The position numbers were made by a program, and so were the translations under genes. Shown here piece by piece: positions 15,919 to 24,053 of a stretch of DNA of 64,000 bases; within the stretch, counting starts at the first letter, position 1, and every line of letters begins with the position of its first letter. The notes below the pieces were generated by a model that was not told the origin of the DNA, did no database searches, and saw nothing but the letters and a program-made list of their open reading frames with translations. The DNA is from Thermosporothrix hazakensis (GTDB taxonomy: Bacteria > Chloroflexota > Ktedonobacteria > Ktedonobacterales > Ktedonobacteraceae), in the NCBI RefSeq assembly GCF_003253565.1, contig NZ_QKUF01000001.1:62001-126000 (forward strand). Reading direction: 5' to 3'.

Positions 15919-16224
15919 ATGCGTATCGAGTTTGCCATTCAGGGGGGCATCGCCTATTTCCCCGGGCTTCATAAAAAGACCATGATAGATACAACACACA
16001 TACCCAAAGAGGAGGCAGAGGAGCTAGAGCACACACTTGCTTCCGTCCACTTCTTTGAGCTTCCTGAGCGCATTAATACGCATCCGCCCGGCGCCGCGGA
16101 CTATCATCAGTACGTTATCACCGTTGAGGATGAGGGCAAAAAGCACACGGTCTCGGTTGCCGGACCTATACAGAACGCGGCGCTTCGCTCACTGATTCAC
16201 ATCTTAAAGGAACACAGTGCTTGA
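15919..16224 (+). CDS. Protealysin-inhibitor (emfourin) family protein
   Basis: A 101-aa protein with the emfourin pattern: start MRIEFAIQGG, then PKEEAEELEHTL, HFFELPE, the PPGAADYHQYVITVEDEG block, and a final ALRSLIHILK helix. Known emfourins block M4-type metalloproteases such as protealysin and are often encoded next to them. No M4 protease is present here. The ATG at 15919 matches the family start. AAGGAGG at 15894-15900 is rather far (18 nt), so a non-ATG start slightly upstream (for example ATT 15916) is possible. A terminator follows. Confidence 0.75.
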   Translation: MRIEFAIQGGIAYFPGLHKKTMIDTTHIPKEEAEELEHTLASVHFFELPERINTHPPGAADYHQYVITVEDEGKKHTVSVAGPIQNAALRSLIHILKEHSA

Positions 16225-16229
16225 ACGAA

Positions 16230-16262
16230 AGCTCTTCCCGCACATGGGAAGAGCCTTTTTCA
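16230..16262 (+). terminator. Terminator after the emfourin gene
   Basis: Ten-bp stem GCTCTTCCCG/CATGGGAAGAGC (16231-16240 and 16243-16254), followed by CCTTTTT. Confidence 0.85.
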
Positions 16263-16291
16263 AGCTTGAGCGATGGGCGACATAACGCAGC

Positions 16292-17164
16292 TTAGAGATA
16301 TTTCTTCACCAGCAGGCTATATTTCTCTTTCACCTCAGCCGGAATTGCGGAACGATCCGTCATAATGGCCGTTGCCAGCGCCTCGGAGCAGCCACAGGTC
16401 GCCTGCGCTCGATCGGCAGGGATACGCTGTGCCACATTCTGGAGAATCCGCTGTGCATTCTTGACGTTGGCGGCAAGATTCTGAACCACCATCTCAACCG
16501 TGACCGACTCTTCCGCCTCGTGCCAGCAGTCATAATCGGTGACACAGGCGACGGTCGCATAGCACAGTTCGGCCTCGCGTGCCAGCTTGGCTTCTGGAAG
16601 TGCCGTCATACCAATGATGTCCATTCCCAGTTTACGATAGGTGTTGGACTCAGCCTTTGTCGAGAACAGCGGTCCCTCCATACAGACATAGGTGCCGCCT
16701 GCATGTACGGTAACATCCTTCAATTCACGCGCCGATTCCAGCAGCAGCTTGCTCAGGTGGGGACAGAACGGCTCGGCAAAGGTCGCATGCACTACAAGAC
16801 CACCCTCGAAGAAGCTGTTCACGCGACTCTTCGTCCGGTCGAAAAGCTGATCGGGAATCACCAGATCGCGGGGTGCATAATCCTCACGCAGGCTTCCCAC
16901 AGCGCTCACCGAGATCACATATTCAACGCCGAGGCTTTTCAGCGCCCAGATATTCGCTCGCACCGGAATCTCGGTCGGGTTCAGGCGGTGGCCACGCCCG
17001 TGGCGAGGCAGAAACGCCATCGAAACGCCGTTGACCTTCCCGATCGTAATCACATCACTGGGATCACCGAACGGAGTGCTGATCTTGACCTCTTCAACCT
17101 CGGTCATATGCTCCATTCGATAGAGTCCGCTTCCCCCGATGACACCAATAGTTGCCTGTGGCAT
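16292..17164 (-). CDS. mtnP: S-methyl-5'-thioadenosine phosphorylase
   Basis: Cleaves methylthioadenosine to adenine and methylthioribose-1-phosphate for methionine salvage. It is 290 aa. Family signatures are IGVIGGSGLY at the N-terminus (phosphate loop), FLPRHGRGHRLNPTEIPVRAN, and TYVCMEGPLFSTKAES, which holds the base/ribose site. Aspartates in TDYDCW are typical of the MTAP (not PNP) group. The ATG at 17164 has GAGGAAAG upstream. It is downstream of tyrS but separated by tandem terminators. Confidence 0.93.
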   Translation of the reverse strand: MPQATIGVIGGSGLYRMEHMTEVEEVKISTPFGDPSDVITIGKVNGVSMAFLPRHGRGHRLNPTEIPVRANIWALKSLGVEYVISVSAVGSLREDYAPRDLVIPDQLFDRTKSRVNSFFEGGLVVHATFAEPFCPHLSKLLLESARELKDVTVHAGGTYVCMEGPLFSTKAESNTYRKLGMDIIGMTALPEAKLAREAELCYATVACVTDYDCWHEAEESVTVEMVVQNLAANVKNAQRILQNVAQRIPADRAQATCGCSEALATAIMTDRSAIPAEVKEKYSLLVKKYL

Positions 17165-17204
17165 AGATCTTTCCTCTCCTCACAGAACAGAAATCGTAGA
17201 CATA

Positions 17205-17265
17205 AATAAAAAAGAGCGACGTGGAAAGCGCTCCGAGCAAAAAAAGAGCGTGGAAAGCCACGCCC
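17205..17265 (-). terminator. Tandem terminators after tyrS
   Basis: Two minus-strand hairpins in series: GCGTGG-CTTT-CCACGC (17248-17263) followed by TCTTTTTTT, then GAGCG...CGCTC (17214-17233) followed by TTTTTT. Confidence 0.8.
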
Positions 17266-17268
17266 TTT

Positions 17269-18504
17269 CTAGGATACCTTGATCCGGATGTAATGACGCT
17301 TACCCACCTTGAGAATCGCGCCCGCTTCAGCCGGAACCTGATACTCGACATCGGTGATGCGCGTTGCCTCTCCCTCTTCACCCTTGAGGAAGAGCGAAAC
17401 GCCGCCCTGCTTAATCAGCTCGCGTGCTTTATTTTTGCTTGCAGCCAACCCGGCAGAAACCATCACATCAACGATCGGTGCAGGCTGGCTCATCTGATAA
17501 TCGGGAATATCGGTCGGGAGCTTGCGCTGCGAGAACTGCCGAATAAAGGCTTCCTGCGCGTCCTCGGCTGCCTCCTGATTATGGAACTGCGTCACGATCT
17601 CGCGGGCCATCCGCAGCTTGACATCGCGCGGGTTCAATGTGCCCTCGGCCATCTTGCAATCAAACTCGTCGAGTTCCTCATCATCAACCTCGGTCAACGC
17701 CTCGAAGTAGGAGCGCATGCAGTGATCGGGCAGAGACATCAGTTTTCCGAACATGTCACGGGCGGGCGCCGTAATCGCGATATAGTTATCAAGCGACTTG
17801 CCCATCTTTTTGACACCATCAAGGCCAACGATCAGGTTCATGGTGAGGATCTGCTGCGGTTTCTGGCCGAAAATAGGCTGCAACTCGCGTCCAACCAGCA
17901 GGTTAAAGGTCTGGTCGGTTCCGCCAAGCTCGACATCAGCATGCAGCGCCACCGAGTCATAGCCCTGCAACAGCGGATACATAAACTCTGACAGATAGAT
18001 CTCAATGCCACTCTTGTAGCGCTTGGAGAAGTCATCGCGCTCAAGCATCTGCGCCACCGTCTTATAGCTCAAAAGGCGCATAACATCGCTGAGCGTAAAC
18101 GTATCAAACCACTCGCTCTGGCGGCGGACCTCGGTCTGCTGCGGATCAACAATTTTAAAGAACTGCTCCAGATAGGTTGCAGCGTTCGAGTTCACCTGTT
18201 CCTCGGTCAGCGGCTTCCGCGCCTCCAGACGACCACTCGGATCGCCAAGCCGGGCGGTCCAGTCACCGATCACCACCACGGTTTTATGACCGAGCTTCTG
18301 GAACTGGCGCAATTTACGAAACACAACGGCGTGACCAATCGTCAGCTCGTAGTGGGTCGGATCAACCCCGAGCTTGACGCGCAGCGGCTCGCCCTTATTC
18401 CCCTCAAGAAGCATACGGCGCAGATCGTCTTCTTTCTCGACCAGCGCCACCCCACGCCTGAGCAGGTAATCTATTTCTTTTTGTGATGCTTGTTTAACCG
18501 ACAC
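17269..18504 (-). CDS. tyrS: Tyrosyl-tRNA synthetase
   Basis: Class I aminoacyl-tRNA synthetase charging tRNA-Tyr. It is 411 aa with a GTG start. It has the HIGH-equivalent TIGH at residues 55-58, WTARLGDPSGR, the KMSKS-equivalent KMGKS at 233-237, and a C-terminal S4 RNA-binding domain (ASKNKARELIKQGGVSLF). This is the TyrRS class with KMGKS-type loops. The GTG at 18504 was chosen because GAGAGG lies 7 nt upstream. The frame is open to 18645 but that part has no homology or ribosome binding site. Confidence 0.95.
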   Translation of the reverse strand: MSVKQASQKEIDYLLRRGVALVEKEDDLRRMLLEGNKGEPLRVKLGVDPTHYELTIGHAVVFRKLRQFQKLGHKTVVVIGDWTARLGDPSGRLEARKPLTEEQVNSNAATYLEQFFKIVDPQQTEVRRQSEWFDTFTLSDVMRLLSYKTVAQMLERDDFSKRYKSGIEIYLSEFMYPLLQGYDSVALHADVELGGTDQTFNLLVGRELQPIFGQKPQQILTMNLIVGLDGVKKMGKSLDNYIAITAPARDMFGKLMSLPDHCMRSYFEALTEVDDEELDEFDCKMAEGTLNPRDVKLRMAREIVTQFHNQEAAEDAQEAFIRQFSQRKLPTDIPDYQMSQPAPIVDVMVSAGLAASKNKARELIKQGGVSLFLKGEEGEATRITDVEYQVPAEAGAILKVGKRHYIRIKVS

Positions 18505-18739
18505 CTCTAAACCTCTCAGCCAACGGAATAATGATCTTTTCTTGTGGGCATTGTAACAGAACAGAGGAAAGACGTCGAGAGGATTCTTCAAGATAGCGCT
18601 CCTCAACTGCCACTTCTCCTCTCTTGCTCCCTGCTCCTGTAGCAAGTATGCTTTTTTGACATCGCGTGTTTCTTATGCCCAAAATAAAAGAAGGAGCTTT
18701 TGTAGGAAGTATTCTGTATAGTCAAGTAAAGTAGGAAAA

Positions 18740-19972
18740 ATGAAAGAGAAGCGCCTTTTTATCTCACCTGCCTGTCTGTTCCTTGTAACCATCCTCCTCC
18801 TGCTTGCCGGATGCGCACAGCAGGTCACGCAGCCCGACCCGACACCTCAGGCCAGCACGACCGTCCAGCCTTCCAGTACCGGGCCCGGCAATCATCCCGC
18901 CGGAAGCGCTGCCGCCCTTGTCAGTCGCAACGCTCCAGCCTTCACCAACGATGATTGTGAGGGCTCCTATCCAGCCAAACAGGCAGACGACGCCAGCTAT
19001 GACACCTTCTGGCAGGCCTGTCAGACGCCCGGACCAGACAAGCCTATCTGGCTCGCCTATGACCTCTCCCGGGTTCCAGCGGCCCAGCGCGCCAAACTCC
19101 TGCTTGTCTGGTACAACACCCCGACCGGCAACTATAATCATGTCCTCAACGGTTATGAAGGCTACAACAACCCGAAAGACTATGAGATCGAGATCAATCC
19201 AGGTGCGGGCGGTGGTCAGCCCCCTGCCGCTCACTGGGAGTCGAAGGCTTCTGTGCAGGGAAACACCTATCACTCACGCCAGCATCTCATTGACATGGGA
19301 GCAGCAAACTGGCTTCGCATCCGGGTGAGCGGCTCGGATGGCACCACCGAGAACTATGGGGTCTCGCTGAACATGGATGTCTACGAAGCCAGTAAGGCCA
19401 TCGCGGACGACTGGATCTTCTACGGCGCCTCGATCTTCATGGAGGCAATGAATCAGGACTCGCGGGCCGGCGTCCCTTCCTTTCAACAGTTGATCCAGCA
19501 ACAGCGCCCCGATCATTACCCCGTTGCCGAGGGCGGTGGCATTGGCGGCTTCACCACCACCGACGCGCTGCACTACTTTGATAGCTGGCTTCAGATCTTC
19601 CCTGGTAAATATGTTGCCCTGGGTTACGGCTCCAATGATGCGCTCAGTTGTTTCGATCCCGAGAAGTTCTATAAGAACTATGAAACGCTGGTCCAGAAGA
19701 TCACGAACGCGGGCAAGGTGCCGCTGGTGCAGAAGATTCTCTGGGGACCCAATGAGAGTATTCAGCAATGCGCCCCGCCGCTGAACGCGCAGCTTGACCG
19801 CCTCTATCGTGAGCACCCCGAGGTCATCGCTGGTCCCGATACCTGGACCTACTTTCAACAACATCCGAACTATATCAGCGACGATGGCATTCACCCCAAC
19901 GAGGAGGGAAGCGGAGCGCTCCGTAAGCTCTGGGCAGAAACAGCGCTCAAAACCGTCTACAAAGCCTCATAA
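18740..19972 (+). CDS. SGNH/GDSL hydrolase-like lipoprotein
   Basis: A 410-aa exported lipoprotein. The signal peptide ends in a lipobox with C25 (LLLLAGC), followed by a Ser/Thr/Pro-rich linker. Residues ~65-215 resemble a beta-sandwich carbohydrate-binding (discoidin-like) domain. The C-terminal half is an SGNH hydrolase: FYGASIF (nucleophile Ser block), GYGSNDA (Asn block) and DGIHPNEEG (Asp-His block). It probably removes acyl groups from extracellular polysaccharide; this is inference from the fold. The ATG at 18740 has AGG 5 nt upstream. Monocistronic. Confidence 0.8.
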   Translation: MKEKRLFISPACLFLVTILLLLAGCAQQVTQPDPTPQASTTVQPSSTGPGNHPAGSAAALVSRNAPAFTNDDCEGSYPAKQADDASYDTFWQACQTPGPDKPIWLAYDLSRVPAAQRAKLLLVWYNTPTGNYNHVLNGYEGYNNPKDYEIEINPGAGGGQPPAAHWESKASVQGNTYHSRQHLIDMGAANWLRIRVSGSDGTTENYGVSLNMDVYEASKAIADDWIFYGASIFMEAMNQDSRAGVPSFQQLIQQQRPDHYPVAEGGGIGGFTTTDALHYFDSWLQIFPGKYVALGYGSNDALSCFDPEKFYKNYETLVQKITNAGKVPLVQKILWGPNESIQQCAPPLNAQLDRLYREHPEVIAGPDTWTYFQQHPNYISDDGIHPNEEGSGALRKLWAETALKTVYKAS

Positions 19973-19985
19973 GCTCGTCCAACCC

Positions 19986-20025
19986 CCCGAAGGCGTCATG
20001 TGAGCAGAACGTGACGCTTCTTTGT
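19986..20025 (+). terminator. Probable terminator after the SGNH lipoprotein
   Basis: Imperfect stem GAAGGCGTCA / TGACGCTTC with one bulge, followed by TTTGTATTA. Moderate strength. Confidence 0.5.
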
Positions 20026-20031
20026 ATTACC

Positions 20032-20094
20032 TTGATAGTATTCCTATCAAAGTTTCTAACAGAATTCTTATAAATATCTTACGTCTTTCTAACA
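20032..20094. promoter_or_regulatory. Inverted and direct repeats upstream of hsp20
   Basis: A 7-bp inverted repeat TTGATAG-N5-CTATCAA (20032-20050) is followed by two copies of TTTCTAACA (20053-20061 and 20086-20094) spaced exactly 33 bp. No CIRCE element is present. The arrangement looks like an operator, but the factor is unknown. Confidence 0.35.
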
Positions 20095-20252
20095 CGGGAT
20101 GCGCTATATTACTACCAGAACGAAAACAACGAACGCGGAAACGATCACAACAAAACGGTTTCCACGAAATCGTCTGATCTATAGAAGAAGGAATCTAGAA
20201 AGAGCATTTCACCTCGCCCACCCGAGCGAGGCTGAAAGGAGGAACCCATATC

Positions 20253-20693
20253 ATGGCAAACATTACACGCTATAACCCATTCCAGGAATTTGTTTCACTG
20301 CGTGAAGCAATGGACCGCCTGTTTGAAGATAGCTTCATCTCTCCGCGCAGCAGCAGCTTCATCGGGCGTGGCGTTCCGGCAAACCTGTATGAGACACCTG
20401 AAGAATTCGTCTTACAGGTCCCAATGCCTGGCGTGAACCCCGATGACGTTGAGATCAACGTGCACCAGGACGCCGTGAATATCAAATGGGAGACAAAGAA
20501 TACGATCCCGGACAACGCGACCGTCCATCTGCGCGGCTGGCAGAGTGCTCAGTACCAGCATTCGTTCAGCCTGCCCGCTCCGATCAACTCGGACAAGACC
20601 GAGGCAAGCTACAACGAAGGTATTCTCACCCTGCGGTTCCCGAAGGCGGAACATGCGAAAGCTCGCACAATCAAAGTGAGAAGCGTCAAATAA
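20253..20693 (+). CDS. Hsp20/alpha-crystallin small heat-shock protein
   Basis: A 146-aa ATP-independent chaperone that binds unfolding proteins. It has an N-terminal phenylalanine-rich arm (FQEFVSLREAMDRLF), an alpha-crystallin domain from about residue 45 (NLYETPEEFVLQVPMPGV) and the C-terminal GILTLRFPK strand. The usual I-x-I tail is only approximated by IKV. AAAGGAGG lies 12 nt before the ATG at 20253. The long AT-rich upstream region carries repeats that may control it. A strong terminator follows. Confidence 0.93.
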   Translation: MANITRYNPFQEFVSLREAMDRLFEDSFISPRSSSFIGRGVPANLYETPEEFVLQVPMPGVNPDDVEINVHQDAVNIKWETKNTIPDNATVHLRGWQSAQYQHSFSLPAPINSDKTEASYNEGILTLRFPKAEHAKARTIKVRSVK

Positions 20694-20731
20694 GCCTCCC
20701 GTCAAGCCTGAGTAAAAGTTGAAATAAGCCG

Positions 20732-20767
20732 AGTGGAGTGGTCTTGATGTGCCACTCCACTTTTTTT
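20732..20767 (+). terminator. Terminator after hsp20
   Basis: Ten-bp perfect stem AGTGGAGTGG / CCACTCCACT (20732-20741 and 20752-20761), followed by TTTTTTT. Confidence 0.92.
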
Positions 20768-20772
20768 GCCTG

Positions 20773-22368
20773 CTAGAACCAGGCATTTTCAATGGCTGCC
20801 TGCACAATACAGGCATAGAGCGCCCCTTCAATGCCGGTACGGCGGTATTTTTCCAGGCAGGCAGCAAGTACCAGCAGGGCTGTCTCGCGCAGGTGTTCCC
20901 GCTTGCTATAGACCGCCATCCGCAACAGACATTCAGCCGCCAACGCGTTCTCAGCAAGCGGCTGCTGGCGCACAGTTAGCCTGCCCAGAAGATCCGGCGT
21001 CTCAGGATAGTCGTAGAAGAGGCCGGTCGAACGGTCAAGCAGCTCCTGACAGGCGAAGTGCATCAGGGCTATCGCCGTCTCAAGATACCGCTTCTCACCA
21101 CGTCGCTCATATGCATCCAACAGGGCGCGTGTCATCCAGACCTGATCCGTGAGCTGTCCGGGCAGGCCGGGTTGTCCATCCAGCTCATAGTGATACATGC
21201 AGCCAGCGGGATGTAGCACATGCGTGCCCAGGTAATCGAGGATCCGACAGGCCATTTTCTCAAGGGCGGGAGCGTGTAAGACCTCGGCGGCAAGCAATAG
21301 CGAAGAACTCATGCGGGCATTCCAGGAGGTATAGACGGTGGTATCAACGCCCGGTGCCTCCCGCGATGCCCGAGAATACAGCCCGGGCTCATAGTACTCT
21401 TCGTCGGCGCACTGGCTACCGCTGAATACCCCGCGCTCGGTTTGCCAGAGCGTATTATTCAAGTACATCAACAACTGGCGGATCAGATCGACCCATTCCT
21501 GCTGGCCGGTCTCCCGGGCGGTGAGCGCGAGCAGCCGCAGCATAGCCGCGTTCTCTTCCAACATCTTTTCAGTATGGGGATTGCTCCAATCGCCAGCCGC
21601 CGAATAGCGGAAGAACCCACCCTCTTCGTAATCCCACAGGCCCCCATCACGCATCTGAATCAATGAATACGTCACACGTTCAAGCAGCTCTGGTTGTTGC
21701 TTTCGTCCGAGCATCAGCCAGAGCTCCAACGCTTCAGGATGAGGGAAGCGCAGATGTGGATGCAGCAGAAAGCCGCCATACTCCGGGTCATAGAGATCAA
21801 GCAGGACACGAGACGCCTCTTCCGGCAGTCGAAGCAGGGCGGAACGCTCCTCCAGGAGCAGCGCACGCAAGGGCAGCGGTGCAGGCGGCGACACCCGGTG
21901 CGCCCGAAGCTGCTGAATCTGGGCAGCAATCTCGGCGCGATGCTCGCTATAATAGCGGCGGATATGGCCGAGGTAATAGAGCATCTGGTGCGGCGGCACA
22001 TAGACGCCACCCCAGAGGATTTCACCCTCGGCGGAGAGCAGGACGATGCTTGGCCACCCATTCTGATTGTAGCGCTGGTTCACATCGGGGCGCAGGTCGC
22101 TATCAACGCGAATCGGGATATAATCGTGATTGAGAATCGCGATCACGCTCGGCTCGGAGAGAGTGGTTTCATCCATAATATGACACCACTGACACCACGA
22201 CGAGGAAAGCGAGAGAAAAATGGGCTTCCCGGAACGTTCGGCCTCATCAAACGCCTCTTTCCCCCAGAGCCGCCATGCAATCTGGTGGGCTTGATTGGGA
22301 TGAGGAGAGAAACGCAGGCCCTCAGCCGCCGAGGATTGAGATTGAGACGCGACAACATCGCCGCTCAT
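20773..22368 (-). CDS. Thioredoxin-domain protein of the YyaL/DUF255 family
   Basis: A 531-aa protein. The N-terminal thioredoxin-like DUF255 domain has the SSSWCQWCHIMDETT motif (CxxC). A C-terminal alpha/alpha six-hairpin (glycosidase-like) domain with GGLWDYEEGGFFRYS and SWNARMSSSLLLAAEVL follows. This is the layout of spermatogenesis-associated-20/YyaL proteins. Their biochemical role is not settled. At 531 aa it is shorter than many relatives (~680 aa). The ATG at 22368 was chosen because AAGGAGG lies 7 nt upstream. The frame extends to 22431 without a start signal. Confidence 0.88.
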   Translation of the reverse strand: MSGDVVASQSQSSAAEGLRFSPHPNQAHQIAWRLWGKEAFDEAERSGKPIFLSLSSSWCQWCHIMDETTLSEPSVIAILNHDYIPIRVDSDLRPDVNQRYNQNGWPSIVLLSAEGEILWGGVYVPPHQMLYYLGHIRRYYSEHRAEIAAQIQQLRAHRVSPPAPLPLRALLLEERSALLRLPEEASRVLLDLYDPEYGGFLLHPHLRFPHPEALELWLMLGRKQQPELLERVTYSLIQMRDGGLWDYEEGGFFRYSAAGDWSNPHTEKMLEENAAMLRLLALTARETGQQEWVDLIRQLLMYLNNTLWQTERGVFSGSQCADEEYYEPGLYSRASREAPGVDTTVYTSWNARMSSSLLLAAEVLHAPALEKMACRILDYLGTHVLHPAGCMYHYELDGQPGLPGQLTDQVWMTRALLDAYERRGEKRYLETAIALMHFACQELLDRSTGLFYDYPETPDLLGRLTVRQQPLAENALAAECLLRMAVYSKREHLRETALLVLAACLEKYRRTGIEGALYACIVQAAIENAWF

Positions 22369-22638
22369 GCACAAGCCTCCTTCGCATGTAGCATGAATCA
22401 CACAGGAACGCCTGTCAAGCGAATTCATCATAGAGAACCATGAACTATCCGTAACAACAAGTATATCACACCGAGGAGAGAAAGGATTCTATTCTTACTC
22501 CTGCCTGCTCCCTCTTCTCCTGCCCGGGCTAAAAAGGCACAGAAAGCGCAATAAAAAGAGAGCAGATAAGAAGACCGGAAAGAGGTCATGCCGGGAGAAA
22601 TCCGACATTTTTCCCGCTTTATCAGAGCTTCAAAATCC

Positions 22639-22667
22639 TTGTCAAGCATCACACGATCTGGTATACT
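22639..22667 (+). promoter_or_regulatory. Distal infC promoter
   Basis: TTGTCA (22639-22644), 17-nt spacer, TATACT (22662-22667). Near-consensus sigma70; gives a ~470-nt leader. Confidence 0.7.
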
Positions 22668-22882
22668 CTCTCCAAGAGGGGTCTCCGGCTGCAAAAGGGG
22701 AAAATCTGGCCTGTAAACTGCCCTCGAAGAAAGCGAGCGAGAACAGTACCCCGCTCAATAGAAGAGGCTGGTTTGCATCGAAGGACCGCAAGCAGAGAAG
22801 ATATTCCCCCGCTCAGGCAATGTCAGACAGGTGATTCTGTAACGACAGGCTGCGTCAGAACGTATTCTAAAACACGGATAGT

Positions 22883-22911
22883 TTGCTTTGCCGTTGACCT
22901 TTTGTTAGAAT
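22883..22911 (+). promoter_or_regulatory. Possible proximal infC promoter
   Basis: TTGCTT (22883-22888), 17-nt spacer, TAGAAT (22906-22911). Weaker than the distal promoter. Confidence 0.4.
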
Positions 22912-23144
22912 GATGCAACTGGTCAAACGGTTCTCCGATGAGAGCCGGCGTACCAGCAAGAACCTTGTTTCCCGATAGCCGCTCATCCTGGCGGGCAGAA
23001 AAAGAGCGTGGATCTATTGGCGAGAAGCAGGCGTTGCTGGCGACCAGAAGCAGGGTGAAACACCAGAGAAGCAAACAAACAACCCAACAAACACAAGAAC
23101 AACAAGGTACAAATTTGTTAGTGACAAAAGAGGAGGTTCGGCCT

Positions 23145-23789
23145 ATTAACAGGGACTTTCGTGGAAGCGACCGGCCACGTGAGACACGAGTGAACGAGCG
23201 CATTCGTGCTCGGGAGGTACGCTTAATCGACGAGAACGGTGAAATGGTGGGAGTGATGCCCCCAGCACGAGCACTCGATATTGCCCGCGAGAAAAATCTT
23301 GACCTCGTTGAAGTAGCTGCGAACAGCAATCCGCCAGTCTGTAAGCTGATGGATTATGGCCGCTTCAAGTATGAACAGGCCAAGAAAGAGAACGAAGCGA
23401 AGAAAAATCAGAAGACGGTTACGCTCAAAGAGATTCGGATGCGCCCCCGCACGGATGAACATGACATCCAGGTCAAAACCCGCAAGATTCAGGAATTCCT
23501 GGCAGATGGGGACAAGGTCCGGGTGAGCGTTCAGTTCCGTGGCGCAGAAATGCGACACCCGGAACTTGGTCGTAAATTGCTGGATCAGATCGCGGAAAGC
23601 CTAAAGGGTACAGCAACTATCGAACGCGCTCCATCTATGGAAGGGCGCATGATGTCCATGATCGTTTCTCGTGCTCCCGGATGGGAACCGCCCAAAAAGC
23701 AGGCTGCTCCTCCTTCCAAGAAGCAGTTGAAGGCTGTCGACAACGAACAGAGCGAGAAGCCAGTTGAAGCGGTTCAGCAAGAATCGTAG
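23145..23789 (+). CDS. infC: Translation initiation factor IF-3 (probable ATT start)
   Basis: IF-3 keeps the 30S subunit free and proofreads start codons. The protein has the N-domain (RVNERIRAREVRLIDENGE), linker lysines and the C-domain (LKEIRMRPRTDEHDIQVK, GDKVRVSVQFRGAE). A ~30-residue lysine/glutamine-rich tail follows. I chose ATT at 23145: AGGAGG (23131-23136) sits 8 nt upstream, no ATG is available at the family start, and AUU starts are a known autoregulatory feature of infC. An in-frame GTG at 23121 is the alternative. Unusually, rpmI and rplT do not follow. Confidence 0.88.
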   Translation: MNRDFRGSDRPRETRVNERIRAREVRLIDENGEMVGVMPPARALDIAREKNLDLVEVAANSNPPVCKLMDYGRFKYEQAKKENEAKKNQKTVTLKEIRMRPRTDEHDIQVKTRKIQEFLADGDKVRVSVQFRGAEMRHPELGRKLLDQIAESLKGTATIERAPSMEGRMMSMIVSRAPGWEPPKKQAAPPSKKQLKAVDNEQSEKPVEAVQQES

Positions 23790-23888
23790 TACTGCGCTTC
23801 CAGATATTGAGCTGTTGTCCACCACACTCTCTCCTTTTGGTATATATGCCGAAAGGCTGATGGGTGTGCAACGCAAAACATGATCAGA

Positions 23889-23925
23889 AGGGTATAGCTG
23901 ACAGCGGCTATACCCTCTTTCTTTT
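23889..23925 (+). terminator. Terminator after infC
   Basis: Ten-bp stem AGGGTATAGC / GCTATACCCT (23889-23898 and 23907-23916), followed by CTTTCTTTT. Confidence 0.9.
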
Positions 23926-24053
23926 CTCTCACTGTTTCCTCTGAATTGACTTTTTTTCTCGCTCTCACTAAGATAACAAAAAGCGATCCAGCAGTTAGCC
24001 TGAACTGTATCAAAGATAGATGTAAAAGTAACAGTGCCACACGGAGGCTTTCG

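Larger units (their letters stand above)
22369..23144. other. Long leader/promoter region of infC
   Basis: No convincing gene. It contains a strong promoter (22639-22667), a second possible promoter (22883-22911), and then 230-470 nt of leader before the infC start. The in-frame codons upstream of 23145 do not resemble IF-3. I see no ribosomal-protein-leader motif that I can name. Confidence 0.45.

Noticed and set aside
22938..23144. N-terminal extension of IF-3 from an upstream start
   Set aside because: The extension has no IF-3 homology or ribosome binding site. The AGGAGG-ATT arrangement explains the start better.
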